A stretch of 51,879 bases of DNA, from assembly GCA_022825825.1 (NCBI GenBank), contig JAJDWA010000024.1:1-51879 (forward strand), written 5' to 3'. A model generated the notes under the pieces. That model saw nothing but the letters and a program-made list of their open reading frames with translations. It was not told the origin of the DNA and did no database searches. Position 1 is the first letter of the stretch. Every line of letters begins with the position of its first letter. The stretch comes from Candidatus Poribacteria bacterium (lineage in GTDB: Bacteria; Poribacteria; WGA-4E; WGA-3G). Positions 25,445 through 34,094 of the stretch are shown here, in pieces. Both the position numbers and the translations under genes were made by a program.

Positions 25445-26269
25445 ATGGACACAAAACAGATTCGTGTATTAGTTTTCGGAGCACATCCCGATGATTGTGA
25501 TATTAAAGCAGGTGGCGTTGCTGCACTATATGTCCAACAAGGGCACTATGTCAAATTTGTTTCCGTTACCAACGGTGACGCTGGACATCATGAAATGGGC
25601 GGTGGCCCTTTAGCACAACGGCGCAATGCTGAAGCACAAGCTGCCGCCGAAATTATCGGCATTGAATATGAACTACTTGACAATCACGATGGCGAACTGA
25701 TGCCAACGTTAGAAAATCGGTATCAGATTATTCGTACCATACGGGAATTCCGTCCAGACCTGATTATGACGCATCGTCCCAACGATTACCATCCTGACCA
25801 TCGCTATACGTCAATACTCGTGCAAGATGCAGCCTATATGGTAACCGTCCCCAATGTATGTGCGCTTACGCCACATTTAGAGAAAAACCCTGTTATCGCC
25901 TATCTGAGCGATGGGTTCATGAAACCTTATCCGTTTACACCAGCTGTTGTTGTCGGCATCGACGCCGTAGTGGAACAGAAAATTGATATGCTCCATTGCC
26001 ACACATCACAGTTTTATGAATGGCTACCTTACAATAGCGGCACCCTAAATACTGTTCCCGACAGTGTTGAAGATCGGCGCGAATGGCTTGCGAAACGTTT
26101 AAGAAATCGTTTTAGTAGTATAGCGGATAAGCACCGTGATCTGTTAATAGAACTTTATGGGAAAAAAGTTGGTGCTAACATTCAATATGCTGAAGCGTTT
26201 GAATCTTGTGAATACGGTTCAGCACTGACATCTGAGATTTTGCCAACCCTTTTCCCATTCTTTGAATAG
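25445..26269 (+). CDS. PIG-L (LmbE-like) deacetylase
   Basis: 274 residues of the PIG-L/LmbE family, zinc-dependent N-acetylglucosamine deacetylases. The metal site is clear: VFGAHPDDCDIKAGG (A-H-P-D-D) and HRPNDYHPDHRYTS (H-P-D-H). Further family features are NGDAGHHEMGG and DGELMPT. No signal peptide or membrane segment. The natural substrate could be a GlcNAc glycoside, a glycolipid or a thiol precursor; the context does not tell. It starts with ATG 77 nt from the divergent purS-like start. A weak hairpin follows its stop. Confidence 0.88.
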   Translation: MDTKQIRVLVFGAHPDDCDIKAGGVAALYVQQGHYVKFVSVTNGDAGHHEMGGGPLAQRRNAEAQAAAEIIGIEYELLDNHDGELMPTLENRYQIIRTIREFRPDLIMTHRPNDYHPDHRYTSILVQDAAYMVTVPNVCALTPHLEKNPVIAYLSDGFMKPYPFTPAVVVGIDAVVEQKIDMLHCHTSQFYEWLPYNSGTLNTVPDSVEDRREWLAKRLRNRFSSIADKHRDLLIELYGKKVGANIQYAEAFESCEYGSALTSEILPTLFPFFE

Positions 26270-26285
26270 TCCGCCACTAAGCGGA
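26270..26285 (+). terminator. weak hairpin after PIG-L gene
   Basis: TCCGC/GCGGA 5-bp stem immediately after the stop codon, followed by TGTTCTCATTTTCTG. The stem is short, so this is only a possible terminator. Confidence 0.3.
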
Positions 26286-26378
26286 TGTTCTCATTTTCTG
26301 TTGCAGAACAGGCAATTATAAGGTATCCTATTAGTTGAGTTAAAAATCACTACGAATTTGGAGTTTACCTATTCTTAA

Positions 26379-26636
26379 ATGCCAACCGAACAAGCTAATC
26401 CAAAAGTGTTATTTTATATTGTCTTCGTTATTGGTTTCATTTTTGCCATTGTGATGGTAATTCTTTTTTTTAACGCAGCACCCGCGCGTTCAAACATTGA
26501 AGTGCATCAGGAATCATCTGAAGATGCTGCATGTCTAAAATGTCATTTGAAAGGTGATGAAAAATCACCGACTATGCCACATCTCAATCTTGGCAGATGC
26601 AATCTCTGTCACGGATTAGCCAAGGAACCTCGCTGA
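26379..26636 (+). CDS. small membrane-anchored dihaem c-type cytochrome
   Basis: 85 residues. One N-terminal transmembrane helix (about 9-31, VLFYIVFVIGFIFAIVMVIL) is followed by a short periplasmic part with two haem-binding motifs, C-L-K-C-H and C-N-L-C-H, about 24 residues apart (cysteine-to-cysteine), and two further His residues (PHLNLG and VHQESS) that could be axial ligands. The fold resembles the NapC/NrfH or CXXCH-doublet proteins in miniature. It probably shuttles electrons at the outer face of the inner membrane; its partners are unknown, since no oxidoreductase is adjacent. Its stop lies only 3 nt from the convergent prmA stop. Confidence 0.75.
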   Translation: MPTEQANPKVLFYIVFVIGFIFAIVMVILFFNAAPARSNIEVHQESSEDAACLKCHLKGDEKSPTMPHLNLGRCNLCHGLAKEPR

Positions 26637-26639
26637 TTT

Positions 26640-27530
26640 TCAGGATGGCCTTGCAAGCTGCGCCCTAAGTGCTGTCCACATCACTTCCGCTTCTGCTTCG
26701 CGTGTCACATCAACGCATTGCAGTCCATTTTCTATCAATACTTCCTGCACCTGTTCCAGTTCTGATTCCAAAATCCCAGAGAAAATGATATATCCTTTCG
26801 GGTAAATTCGCGATGGGCAATATGGAATTATCGGAAGAATTGCCTTTGTTAGGATATTCCCAACAATTAGATGATATCTGTCTTGGACTACCTTGATTCC
26901 ATCACCTTGATACAAACTGATTTGTTCTGTAACACCGTTTATCGCAAAATTTGTTTCTGCCACAGGGATTGCTGTCGGATCAAGTTCAATCGCATCAACA
27001 TGTTTTGCCCCTAATTTTATAGCCGCAATTGCGAGTATTCCTGAGCCTGTTCCGATATCTGCGACGTTTTGATCCGGCTTAATCGTTTGCTCCAACATTT
27101 TCAGTGATAAACGCGTGGTCGGATGGTAACCGGTACCGAATGCCATGCCAGGATCCAGTCGAATTAGAATATCTGTTTCATCAGAGGGAATATTATGCCA
27201 TGTCGGGGCAATAAGTAGGCGTTCTCCTATCTGTTGAGGTGGAAAAGATGACTTCCACGCTTCTGTCCACTCTTCAGATTCAATTCGTTTTAGATCAATT
27301 TTGGCAGGATAGGCTTGGATACCCCATGTTGGCAGTTTAGAAAGAAAATCTCGTAGTTTTTTAACTCTTGTGTTGACACGGTCATCCAGCGGGTAGTATG
27401 CAATTAAAGAAGTTATCGAGTCGGCAGTGTCTTTTAGTTCAACGCCGAATGCGTCCATTTCAAATAGATAGTTTGCAACGGCTTCAGATGCATCATCAGA
27501 AGTAGTTACGGTAATTCTCGCCCAATTCAT
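26640..27530 (-). CDS. prmA: ribosomal protein L11 methyltransferase
   Basis: 296 residues from the ATG at 27530, close to the family length; the frame runs upstream into dnaJ, but family homology starts at MNWARITVTT. PrmA trimethylates L11 using S-adenosylmethionine. Motifs: RLDPGMAFGTGYHPTTRLSLKMLE, the SAM loop VADIGTGSGILAIAAIKLGA, ELDPTAIPVAETNFAINGV and the catalytic-region LIVGNILTKAILP. The N-terminal substrate-binding domain (about 1-90) is present. Last gene of grpE-dnaJ-prmA on the minus strand, an order seen in many bacteria; the start lies 38 nt beyond the dnaJ stop. Confidence 0.93.
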   Translation of the reverse strand: MNWARITVTTSDDASEAVANYLFEMDAFGVELKDTADSITSLIAYYPLDDRVNTRVKKLRDFLSKLPTWGIQAYPAKIDLKRIESEEWTEAWKSSFPPQQIGERLLIAPTWHNIPSDETDILIRLDPGMAFGTGYHPTTRLSLKMLEQTIKPDQNVADIGTGSGILAIAAIKLGAKHVDAIELDPTAIPVAETNFAINGVTEQISLYQGDGIKVVQDRYHLIVGNILTKAILPIIPYCPSRIYPKGYIIFSGILESELEQVQEVLIENGLQCVDVTREAEAEVMWTALRAQLARPS

Positions 27531-27567
27531 AAGGGTGATGTTTTTCCACTTGCAGACATCAAGATTC

Positions 27568-28683
27568 TTACTTTTTGTCGTCATCGTCGTGGTGAAATAG
27601 TTTATCCCAAAACCCCTTCTGTCCAGATTCCACTGATTCATCTTGCAGCTCAGCAAAGTGTTCTAAAAGTTTACGCTGCTGTTCATTGAGATTTTTTGGT
27701 GTTTCAATTCCGATCTGCACAACGAGGTCCCCATAGCTTGAGCTCCTATACTTCGGCATGCCTTTACCGTGTATACGCACATGATCCCCATACTGCGTAC
27801 CGGCAGGGATATTCAATTTTTGAGGACCATCCAGACTATCAATTTCGATGGTGCTTCCAAGTGCTGCTTGAACGAAGGAAATTTTAGCTGCGGTAATTAG
27901 ATCATTTCCGTCCCGACTAAATCGCTCATGAGGGCTAATCTGAATAACAACGAGGAGATCACCAGAGGGACCGTCTTGTGCGCCTGTGTCCCCTTGACCG
28001 CGTAATCGGTACTCAAAACCGTTATGAACGCCTTTGTCAATTTTCAGTTTTAACTCCCGTTTTGCCCTAATTCGTCCTTGCCCACTACAATTTCGGCACG
28101 GATTTTGGATAATTTCACCCTCACCCCGGCAGCGTGGACAAGGACGGGACATGGTGAAAAAACCTTGGGATTGTGTTACCTGTCCCCGTCCATAGCACTG
28201 TGGGCAAGTTTCAACAGTTGTGCCTCTTTCCGCTCCACTTCCATTACATTCTGGGCAGGATTCAATACGGGGCACTTCAATTGTTACTTCTTTACCGTTG
28301 AAAGCATCTTCAAGTGAGATTTCAAGGTTATATTGTAGGCTGCGTCCTTGCTTAGGTCTACGTTGTGTTCTACCAAACCCACCAAAAATGTCTCCGAAGA
28401 CTTCATTGAAAATCTCATCAAGGTTAACACCAAAATCAAATCCACTTGAAGTGCCTTCAAGCCCAGCATGCCCAAATTGGTCGTAACGCTGCCGCTTTTC
28501 AGGTGTCCGCAACACATCATAAGCCTCAGTTGCTTCTTTAAACTTCTCTTCAGCTTCTTTATCATCTGGATTTTTATCTGGATGATATTTGATCGCTAAT
28601 TTTCGGTAAGCCTTCTTTATTTCGTCTTCATCAGCATCACGGCTGACATCAAGAATTTCATAATAATCCCGTTTTTGCACCAT
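27568..28683 (-). CDS. dnaJ: chaperone DnaJ (Hsp40)
   Basis: 371 residues. J domain (about 1-70) with the HPD motif ([21 protein letters not shown]), a Gly/Phe linker (about 75-120), four CXXCXGXG zinc repeats ([32 protein letters not shown], about 140-205) and the C-terminal peptide-binding domains. DnaJ stimulates DnaK ATPase and delivers unfolded clients. I place the start at ATG 28683, since AGGTGGG is ideally spaced before it, rather than at the in-frame GTG at 28695. It is 35 nt downstream of grpE. dnaK is not in the window. Confidence 0.97.
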   Translation of the reverse strand: MVQKRDYYEILDVSRDADEDEIKKAYRKLAIKYHPDKNPDDKEAEEKFKEATEAYDVLRTPEKRQRYDQFGHAGLEGTSSGFDFGVNLDEIFNEVFGDIFGGFGRTQRRPKQGRSLQYNLEISLEDAFNGKEVTIEVPRIESCPECNGSGAERGTTVETCPQCYGRGQVTQSQGFFTMSRPCPRCRGEGEIIQNPCRNCSGQGRIRAKRELKLKIDKGVHNGFEYRLRGQGDTGAQDGPSGDLLVVIQISPHERFSRDGNDLITAAKISFVQAALGSTIEIDSLDGPQKLNIPAGTQYGDHVRIHGKGMPKYRSSSYGDLVVQIGIETPKNLNEQQRKLLEHFAELQDESVESGQKGFWDKLFHHDDDDKK

Positions 28684-28718
28684 GTTTTTTCCCACCTACA
28701 CTGCAGTTATAATTTTAC

Positions 28719-29456
28719 TTATTCTTCTATTGTGTCTTCAGTTTCTTGTTCCTCGCTATCCTCAGAAGATGGCTGCTTTTCAGGTTTCCCTTTAGAAACC
28801 ACAACTTGTGCGGCACGAAGAACCTGATCATGTAATTGGTAACCGCATCTGAATTCTTCTATTACATTTCCATCTGGCACTTCATCGGATTCCGTAGCAA
28901 AGACGGCTTCGTGCTGATTCGGATCGAACGGTTCACCAGCCGCAGCTGCAATTAGTGTAAGTCCGTGGACTTTCAGAACATCTAAGAGCTGCTTATGCAC
29001 CAATTGTACCCCTTCGCTGAAATTTGAGAGGTCTGATGAAGTCTCACTTGATTCAACCTTTCCATCAACGCTTTTAATCGCTGCATCAAAACTATCCAAA
29101 ACCGGAATCAACCCATCCATAATGTTTTTATTAGCGAACTTAAGCTGTTTCTGTGCTTCGGTTTCCGCCCGTCTTTTTGAATTTTCAGCTTCGGCAGCAG
29201 TGCGCAGCAAACGTTCACGTTCTGCCTCATATTGTTCTCGTTCAGCTTCGGCAACTGCTTCAAGTTGTTTTTTTAAGTCTTCTTTGAGTGTTTCAAGTTC
29301 TGCTTCAACGGTTTCTATTGTACGTTCCTCTGTCTCCGCCTCCATTTCATTAGGCGTATCCGTTTCTTCTTCAGATTCATCAATGAGAAAATCTGGTTTT
29401 TTATTCTCCTCTTTTTCTGTCTCTATTTCTATCACTACCTCATTATTTTCAGGCAT
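28719..29456 (-). CDS. grpE: nucleotide exchange factor GrpE
   Basis: 245 residues, longer than the usual ~200 because of a very acidic, low-complexity N-terminal segment (about 1-50) and an acidic C-terminal tail. The middle contains a long coiled coil (about 45-110) and the beta domain with GVQLVHKQLLDVLKVHGL, FDPNQHEAV, and VIEEFRCGYQLHDQVLRAAQVVVSKG. It releases ADP from DnaK. A near-perfect ribosome-binding site (AAGGAGGT) precedes the ATG. No CIRCE element (TTAGCACTC-N9-GAGTGCTAA) was found upstream, so regulation by HrcA is not supported. Confidence 0.95.
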   Translation of the reverse strand: MPENNEVVIEIETEKEENKKPDFLIDESEEETDTPNEMEAETEERTIETVEAELETLKEDLKKQLEAVAEAEREQYEAERERLLRTAAEAENSKRRAETEAQKQLKFANKNIMDGLIPVLDSFDAAIKSVDGKVESSETSSDLSNFSEGVQLVHKQLLDVLKVHGLTLIAAAAGEPFDPNQHEAVFATESDEVPDGNVIEEFRCGYQLHDQVLRAAQVVVSKGKPEKQPSSEDSEEQETEDTIEE

Positions 29457-29526
29457 TTCAGAATTACCTCCTTTTCTAAGTGAAATCCTTGTTAATAATC
29501 ATGTGTATAGGAAAATTTTATTATGT

Positions 29527-30276
29527 TTATCCGTGAACAGCCTCTGCAAACGCCTTCATCAACGCAAAGGAGCCGTCGCTCTTTTCAAGTACATTACCTG
29601 TAACTATAAAATCAGCGCCGGCATTAACTTTCTCAGCCGCGATTGCCGGTGTTCGGATACCGCCCCCAACAATCAATGGAATTTCAATTTGAGCTTTTAC
29701 AGCCGAAATCATCTCATTTGGCACGGGAAGTTCAGCACCGCTTCCTGCTTCTAAATAGACCATTTGCATACCAAGATATTGTGCAGCCAAAGCGTGTGGT
29801 CCTGCTATGTCATGTTTTTCTCGGGGAATAGGCGCTGTGCCGCTCATAAATTCAACGGCAGTTCGGTTGCCTCCTTCAATGAGCATATAGCCAGTAGGAA
29901 TGGGTTCAAGGGCATACCGTTGGATCCACGGTGCTGCTTTGACCTGTTCACCAATTAGGTAGTTTGGATTTCGTCCGCTGATTAAACTCGTATAGAGAAT
30001 GGCATCCGCATGTGGTGTAAGATGCATTGAATCGCCAGGAAAAAGAATTATAGGGAGTGCGGTTTCTTCTTTCACGGTTGCCGCAATCGGATGCAGATCA
30101 GTCGTCAAGAAACTGCCGCCAAGCAAAATTGCATCTGCCCCTGCTCGCTCAATTTCGCGAGAAAGTTTAGCGCATTTATCAACCTCACACCCTTCGGGAT
30201 CAATCAGAACCAGATAACCAGCATTCTGTTTTTTGAGGACTTCGTGTAAATATTTTAGAATACAACTTGATGCCAA
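29527..30276 (-). CDS. geranylgeranylglyceryl phosphate synthase family (GGGPS/PcrB)
   Basis: About 249 residues, TIM barrel. Diagnostic segments: LVLIDPEGCEVDKC, ADAILLGGSFLTTDLH, LPIILFPGDSMHLTPHADAILYTSLISGRNPNYLIGEQ (broken here only for description), IPTGYMLIEGGNRTAVEFMS, MVYLEAGSGAELPVP and LIVGGGIRTPAIAAE. GGGPS joins geranylgeranyl-PP to sn-glycerol-1-phosphate, the first ether bond of archaeal lipids; the Bacillus homologue PcrB uses heptaprenyl-PP. The presence of a nearby UbiA gene favours the two-step archaeal pathway. No ATG start exists: TTG at 30276 (9 nt after AAGGA) or TTG at 30282. Probably cotranscribed with the TrmH gene. Confidence 0.88.
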   Translation of the reverse strand: MASSCILKYLHEVLKKQNAGYLVLIDPEGCEVDKCAKLSREIERAGADAILLGGSFLTTDLHPIAATVKEETALPIILFPGDSMHLTPHADAILYTSLISGRNPNYLIGEQVKAAPWIQRYALEPIPTGYMLIEGGNRTAVEFMSGTAPIPREKHDIAGPHALAAQYLGMQMVYLEAGSGAELPVPNEMISAVKAQIEIPLIVGGGIRTPAIAAEKVNAGADFIVTGNVLEKSDGSFALMKAFAEAVHG

Positions 30277-30390
30277 ATGCAACGTTCCTTAGATATCTAT
30301 AGTCTATAAAAATCTTTTTACTTGTTATGTCTCTCTAAAAACTAAACAATTTTACCACTTTCTAATCAATTTGTCAAATTGAAGTCATGA

Positions 30391-31611
30391 TTATCCCGTT
30401 TTCTGCCGACTTAATTCATAAAGCAAAACGCCTGCTGCTACACCAACATTTAGGGAGGACTGTCCAGATGCCATAGGAATACGGACTAATTCTGTGCAGG
30501 ATTCGCGTGTTTCGGCTAACAAACCGCTGTTTTCGTTACCGACAACAATTGCAGTCGGAGAAGTGAATTCCGTCGTATATAGATTGTTTTCTGCACTCGC
30601 TGTAGCACCGATAACTTTCCAGTCTGATGCTTTGAGTTGTTCGATCGCTGAATTAGTGTTGGGGACATGAAACATCGGTAGGCGGCCAATAGCACCGCGC
30701 GAGGCACGAATACAGTTTTTATGAAAAGGACTTGCACCATCACCACTGAGTAAAACAGCGGATATACTCGCTGCGTCAGCTGTGCGCAATGTCATGCCCA
30801 GATTATCAGGGTTACCAACGTTTTCAGCAATAAGCAAAGTGCAATTTTTGCTAAAGTGAAAATTGAGGTGTCCAAACTCAGACAAAAAGGGTGGGTAGTT
30901 GAGATGCACTGCAGCGACTATTGAAGGGACAGGACGTGTCGTAGTGATTGACCCCATAACACCGTCGTTAACCAGATAGCAAGATAGATTCTCCTGACTT
31001 GCCTGATTTAAAAAGTTTTTCCCATCGGATGTTGAAACAGAGTTTGCAGTATAGAGAATTGTTTCAATCGGTAATCCATCTGCAACAGCGCGTTGGACCA
31101 TCATTTCCCCTTCAACAACAAACTGTGAATATTCAAGTTTTCCTTTTAAGGATGCTAATTTGCGAGTATGGGCTGCGATTACGTCTTTTCTTTTAGAGAC
31201 AGTCCGTTGTTCTGCTTTTGCATGACTTCCTCGTTTGATACCGCGATAATACCTCCCCAAATCAGTTTGAACAAAGTCTCCTTCAAATATATCTATAATT
31301 CTTTCTTCTATCCATTTTTCTGCAATGCGAAATATTCCTACATTTCGCCTCGGAAAGGCAAGCAGCAGCTCTCTTAAACTCCGTTCGGTCGTAGCAGTTA
31401 GAAAAACGCTATAGTCGGCATCTAAAGTACGCTCTGGTGTCATAAGCATGGCACCATCTATATTTTGCCACCCAGAGGTAAAGACTTGATAGGCAGGATT
31501 CCATTCACCCATCTTGGAATAGAAATGGTATGCCTGTTTAAAACGAAGTACCTCCTCAGCTTTCGGGTCTACTTTTTCCAAGAATGCAATCAACTCATCG
31601 TAGTTTTCCAA
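30391..31611 (-). CDS. TrmH/SpoU-family RNA 2'-O-methyltransferase
   Basis: 406 residues. The C-terminal SPOUT domain (about 255-406) has all three motifs: NVGNPDNLGMTLRTADAA, IVVGNENSGLLAE and RIPMASGQSSLNVGVAAGVLL, which bind SAM in a trefoil knot. Before it lies an L30e-like substrate-binding domain (about 160-245, FVVEGEMMVQRAVADGLPIE). The first ~150 residues are an unusual extension of unknown fold (charged, helical); TrmH-type enzymes are usually about 250-280 residues. The enzyme probably methylates a ribose in rRNA or tRNA; the target cannot be read. TTG start. Lies between the GGGPS and UbiA genes with gaps of about 110 and 38 nt. Confidence 0.88.
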   Translation of the reverse strand: MENYDELIAFLEKVDPKAEEVLRFKQAYHFYSKMGEWNPAYQVFTSGWQNIDGAMLMTPERTLDADYSVFLTATTERSLRELLLAFPRRNVGIFRIAEKWIEERIIDIFEGDFVQTDLGRYYRGIKRGSHAKAEQRTVSKRKDVIAAHTRKLASLKGKLEYSQFVVEGEMMVQRAVADGLPIETILYTANSVSTSDGKNFLNQASQENLSCYLVNDGVMGSITTTRPVPSIVAAVHLNYPPFLSEFGHLNFHFSKNCTLLIAENVGNPDNLGMTLRTADAASISAVLLSGDGASPFHKNCIRASRGAIGRLPMFHVPNTNSAIEQLKASDWKVIGATASAENNLYTTEFTSPTAIVVGNENSGLLAETRESCTELVRIPMASGQSSLNVGVAAGVLLYELSRQKTG

Positions 31612-31649
31612 TGTCTTTATTTAAGCGGATTCTCATCACCGCCCCTCCG

Positions 31650-32504
31650 TTACCTTTGCAGAAGCGTTCCAAGATAGATTGCACCTAATCCCACGAATAT
31701 GTCCCATTTCATCCAACGTTGGATAAAGGCGCAGCTTGTTTTAGAGAAATCTTTGCTGAGTTTAATGCTAAAACCAATTAGCACAAGGTCGACTCCTATT
31801 ACAATAGCAACCAAATAGTGCCAACTATACCATCCAAATAGATAGGGCATCGGGCTGAATATGATAACCGATACCATGAAACTCAAAGCAATTGCCACTG
31901 CAAGCCGTGGATTGAGAATCGCAAGTGTCTTGACACTGTTTTTTAAATCACCTTCTGTATCCTCAAGGTCTTTGACGATTTCTCTCGCGGTTGTGAACAG
32001 GAAAGCAAAAACCGCAGGGATAAGAGTGCCCCGGACTGAACCGATTGCGATGCCGCCAGAAATAAAAGTTAGGCTGGTCAAGCTGCTGACGACCAAATTT
32101 CCAACGAATGGGGTGCGTTTTAGCCAAATAGCATAACTCACAAGCAGTGCAGAGACAAGAACCGCAACGCATACAGCGGACACATTGATTAATGTGCCAA
32201 GTCCTATGCCGATTGCTATTAGAATTATTGAGAAAATTAATGCGTTTTGTCGTTGAATACGTCCAGAAGGAAGCGGACGCTGAGGTTTGTTGACCTTGTC
32301 AATATTATAGTCACAATAGTCATTTATAGCGTTTCCTGCAGAAAGTAAAAGGAGGGCAGCTACAGAAACATATATCAGTTTTACATCAGTGAAAAAGTCC
32401 AATGATTTACCGCTCGCGAACATACCACCCAACCACGCTGATATAAAAGCAATGATCCCATTAAGTGGACGGGAAAGTTCGACATACGCTAACAACGTTT
32501 TCAT
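31650..32504 (-). CDS. UbiA-family prenyltransferase (possibly digeranylgeranylglyceryl phosphate synthase-like)
   Basis: 284 residues with about eight or nine transmembrane helices. The first Asp-rich motif is NAINDYCDYNIDKVNKPQRPLPSG (N-D-x-x-D-x-x-x-D) and the second is REIVKDLEDTEGDLKNSVKTL (D-x-x-D); both bind Mg-prenyl diphosphate. These sequences resemble the archaeal DGGGP synthase group more than UbiA or MenA quinone enzymes, because of the short 'ELSRPLNGIIAFISAWLGG' N-terminus, but this is a visual judgement. I chose ATG 32504, where the family homology begins; the frame is open to 32597. With the GGGPS gene 1.4 kb downstream it could form an ether-lipid pathway. Confidence 0.85.
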   Translation of the reverse strand: MKTLLAYVELSRPLNGIIAFISAWLGGMFASGKSLDFFTDVKLIYVSVAALLLLSAGNAINDYCDYNIDKVNKPQRPLPSGRIQRQNALIFSIILIAIGIGLGTLINVSAVCVAVLVSALLVSYAIWLKRTPFVGNLVVSSLTSLTFISGGIAIGSVRGTLIPAVFAFLFTTAREIVKDLEDTEGDLKNSVKTLAILNPRLAVAIALSFMVSVIIFSPMPYLFGWYSWHYLVAIVIGVDLVLIGFSIKLSKDFSKTSCAFIQRWMKWDIFVGLGAIYLGTLLQR

Positions 32505-32706
32505 TGTCAATCCGACATTTTTTACGGTATAAAACGGAGTAAGAAAATTCGTAAGTTTTTTGTATAATGGAACGGAAAAATTTATTTTGAAAGGCAAATT
32601 GTAACGTTTTGTTAATCAGCCCGATTCCTACACAAGGTATCATAAGATCAAACTTGACGAATTATTACGTGAAGTCTGATTTAGTGGGATCCGTAAATCC
32701 ATATGG

Positions 32707-33414
32707 TTATACTAAGATAAATCTTTTGTTTTCATCAAACGCAGGGATTGCTTTAGCATCTAATCCAAATTTAGCGTACACGTCTGCCACCAAATTGTAA
32801 GCTACATGGTCAGGGATAAAATCGTTGGAAATTTGTTGAACAGAATGAATGGGGGATGCTCCTTTGTACACACCTCTCTCATCAATGAAGGCACCAAAGG
32901 TAGGATAGGTAGGTGGTCCCTCTGGCAAAGCATATCCTGTGATATTATGGTAGTACTGTTCTATGGTTACGCCTGAGTTACTATCTGACTCATCGTATAT
33001 ATCCTTGAGTAATCGCATGAATGAGACAGGAAACTCAATCACTACATACGGGTACAACCATTTTACAGAATTAGGAATTGCGAATTGTGGGGAACCCCAT
33101 CCTCTTTGAAACTGAATATTAATTGGACATATTACTTCAAAATATCCATCTTTTAGCAAGGTGATTTTTCCTCCGGTTACATTACTCCCTTCTATGCCCT
33201 CTTCCCATTGATGTTCGTCCCGTTCCAATAGTCCTGTAACACCGAAACCTGCCCAACGTTTGTTCGGGGGATTATGCAAAATATCGCGTATACGTTGATC
33301 TTCGGTAGATACAACTTTCCTATTGGATTTGTTTGGTAACGCGAAGATGTGGTAATAGGGTTGGTCGGATATAACCTTAACAGAAGAATAATCTCTTGAC
33401 AAAAGTGAATTCAT
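32707..33414 (-). CDS. unknown protein paired with the AlbA_2 protein
   Basis: 235 residues, not recognised. It looks soluble: no signal peptide or membrane segment, a mixed alpha/beta pattern with many aromatic residues (QFQRGWGSPQFAIPN, EQYYHNITGYALPEG, DERGVYKGASPIHSVQ). Its start overlaps the stop of the AlbA_2 gene by 4 nt (ATGA-type), a sign of translational coupling, with GGAGAGAACGA as ribosome-binding site. It may be the effector or C-terminal partner of the AlbA_2 protein, because in many genomes the AlbA_2 domain is followed by a further domain in the same chain. No functional claim can be made. Confidence 0.7.
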   Translation of the reverse strand: MNSLLSRDYSSVKVISDQPYYHIFALPNKSNRKVVSTEDQRIRDILHNPPNKRWAGFGVTGLLERDEHQWEEGIEGSNVTGGKITLLKDGYFEVICPINIQFQRGWGSPQFAIPNSVKWLYPYVVIEFPVSFMRLLKDIYDESDSNSGVTIEQYYHNITGYALPEGPPTYPTFGAFIDERGVYKGASPIHSVQQISNDFIPDHVAYNLVADVYAKFGLDAKAIPAFDENKRFILV

Positions 33415-34052
33415 TCGTTCTCTCCAATTTTCTTTAAAATATCTGTTGTTTGATGTTCAATTCTATCCAACTGTCCCCGAATATCATCCTCTAACAATTT
33501 CCTAATATCATCAATAGACGACAAATGATGCCGTGCTATAAGATCAGGAATGAATTCCTCCATATCAAACGCTTTTGTAATGTCTGCATACCGTTTTACA
33601 AAGTTAAGCGTACCTCTTAAATTAAAACCATGAGGGCGATTTTCACTAAATGGAATATGAATGACTATAAGGTTGACCTCTCTGTTTGGCAATCTCAATT
33701 TACGTGGTTTCACCTCTAATTTTGTGATTGGTGGATTTATATGTTGGTGGCAAGTTTTATAGATGCTATCAGCTTCACTTTCTGCATCAGGGACATCGAA
33801 AAATCCTTGTGCAATCTTATCTTTTTCTTGAACACCAATAAGGATATATCCACCTTCAGCGTTTGCCATTGCAGTAACATCTTTGCATATCTCATGCGTA
33901 CGCTTATTGGACTTTTTGGGGTCTTTTTTTATTTTGTCTCTATGGTACTGCTTCTGCTTGAAATCAATCCATAAATTTTCTTCTTGGTTCCCGATTAGAT
34001 CGGTCAAATCTTCGTCCGTAATTTCGGATATAGATTTATTTTCAAATACCAT
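33411..34052 (-). CDS. AlbA_2 (Schlafen-type, divergent AAA_4) domain protein
   Basis: 213 residues. The AlbA_2 domain covers about residues 10-160: DLIGNQEENLWIDFKQKQYH, the hallmark DVTAMANAEGGYILIGVQEK, GFFDVPDAESEADSIYKTC and NLIVIHIPFSENRPHGF, then a short helical tail (IRKLLEDDIRGQLDRIEHQ). AlbA_2 (PF04326) is found in transcriptional regulators, Schlafen-like nucleases and several phage-defence systems. No nuclease or helicase domain is fused here. It overlaps the downstream 32707 gene by 4 nt; the pair sits between lpxD and the ubiA-like gene as an accessory insertion. ATG with no strong ribosome-binding site. Confidence 0.82.
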   Translation of the reverse strand: MVFENKSISEITDEDLTDLIGNQEENLWIDFKQKQYHRDKIKKDPKKSNKRTHEICKDVTAMANAEGGYILIGVQEKDKIAQGFFDVPDAESEADSIYKTCHQHINPPITKLEVKPRKLRLPNREVNLIVIHIPFSENRPHGFNLRGTLNFVKRYADITKAFDMEEFIPDLIARHHLSSIDDIRKLLEDDIRGQLDRIEHQTTDILKKIGENE

Positions 34053-34094
34053 TTATTAATCCCGATCAATCGTATGTTTTACAAAAGGCAATTA

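Noticed and set aside
29457..29526. CIRCE operator before grpE
   Set aside because: No TTAGCACTC-N9-GAGTGCTAA or close variant is present.
29122..29754. 210-codon plus-strand frame
   Set aside because: Antisense to grpE and GGGPS; Ser-rich low complexity is the complement of the acidic coiled coil.
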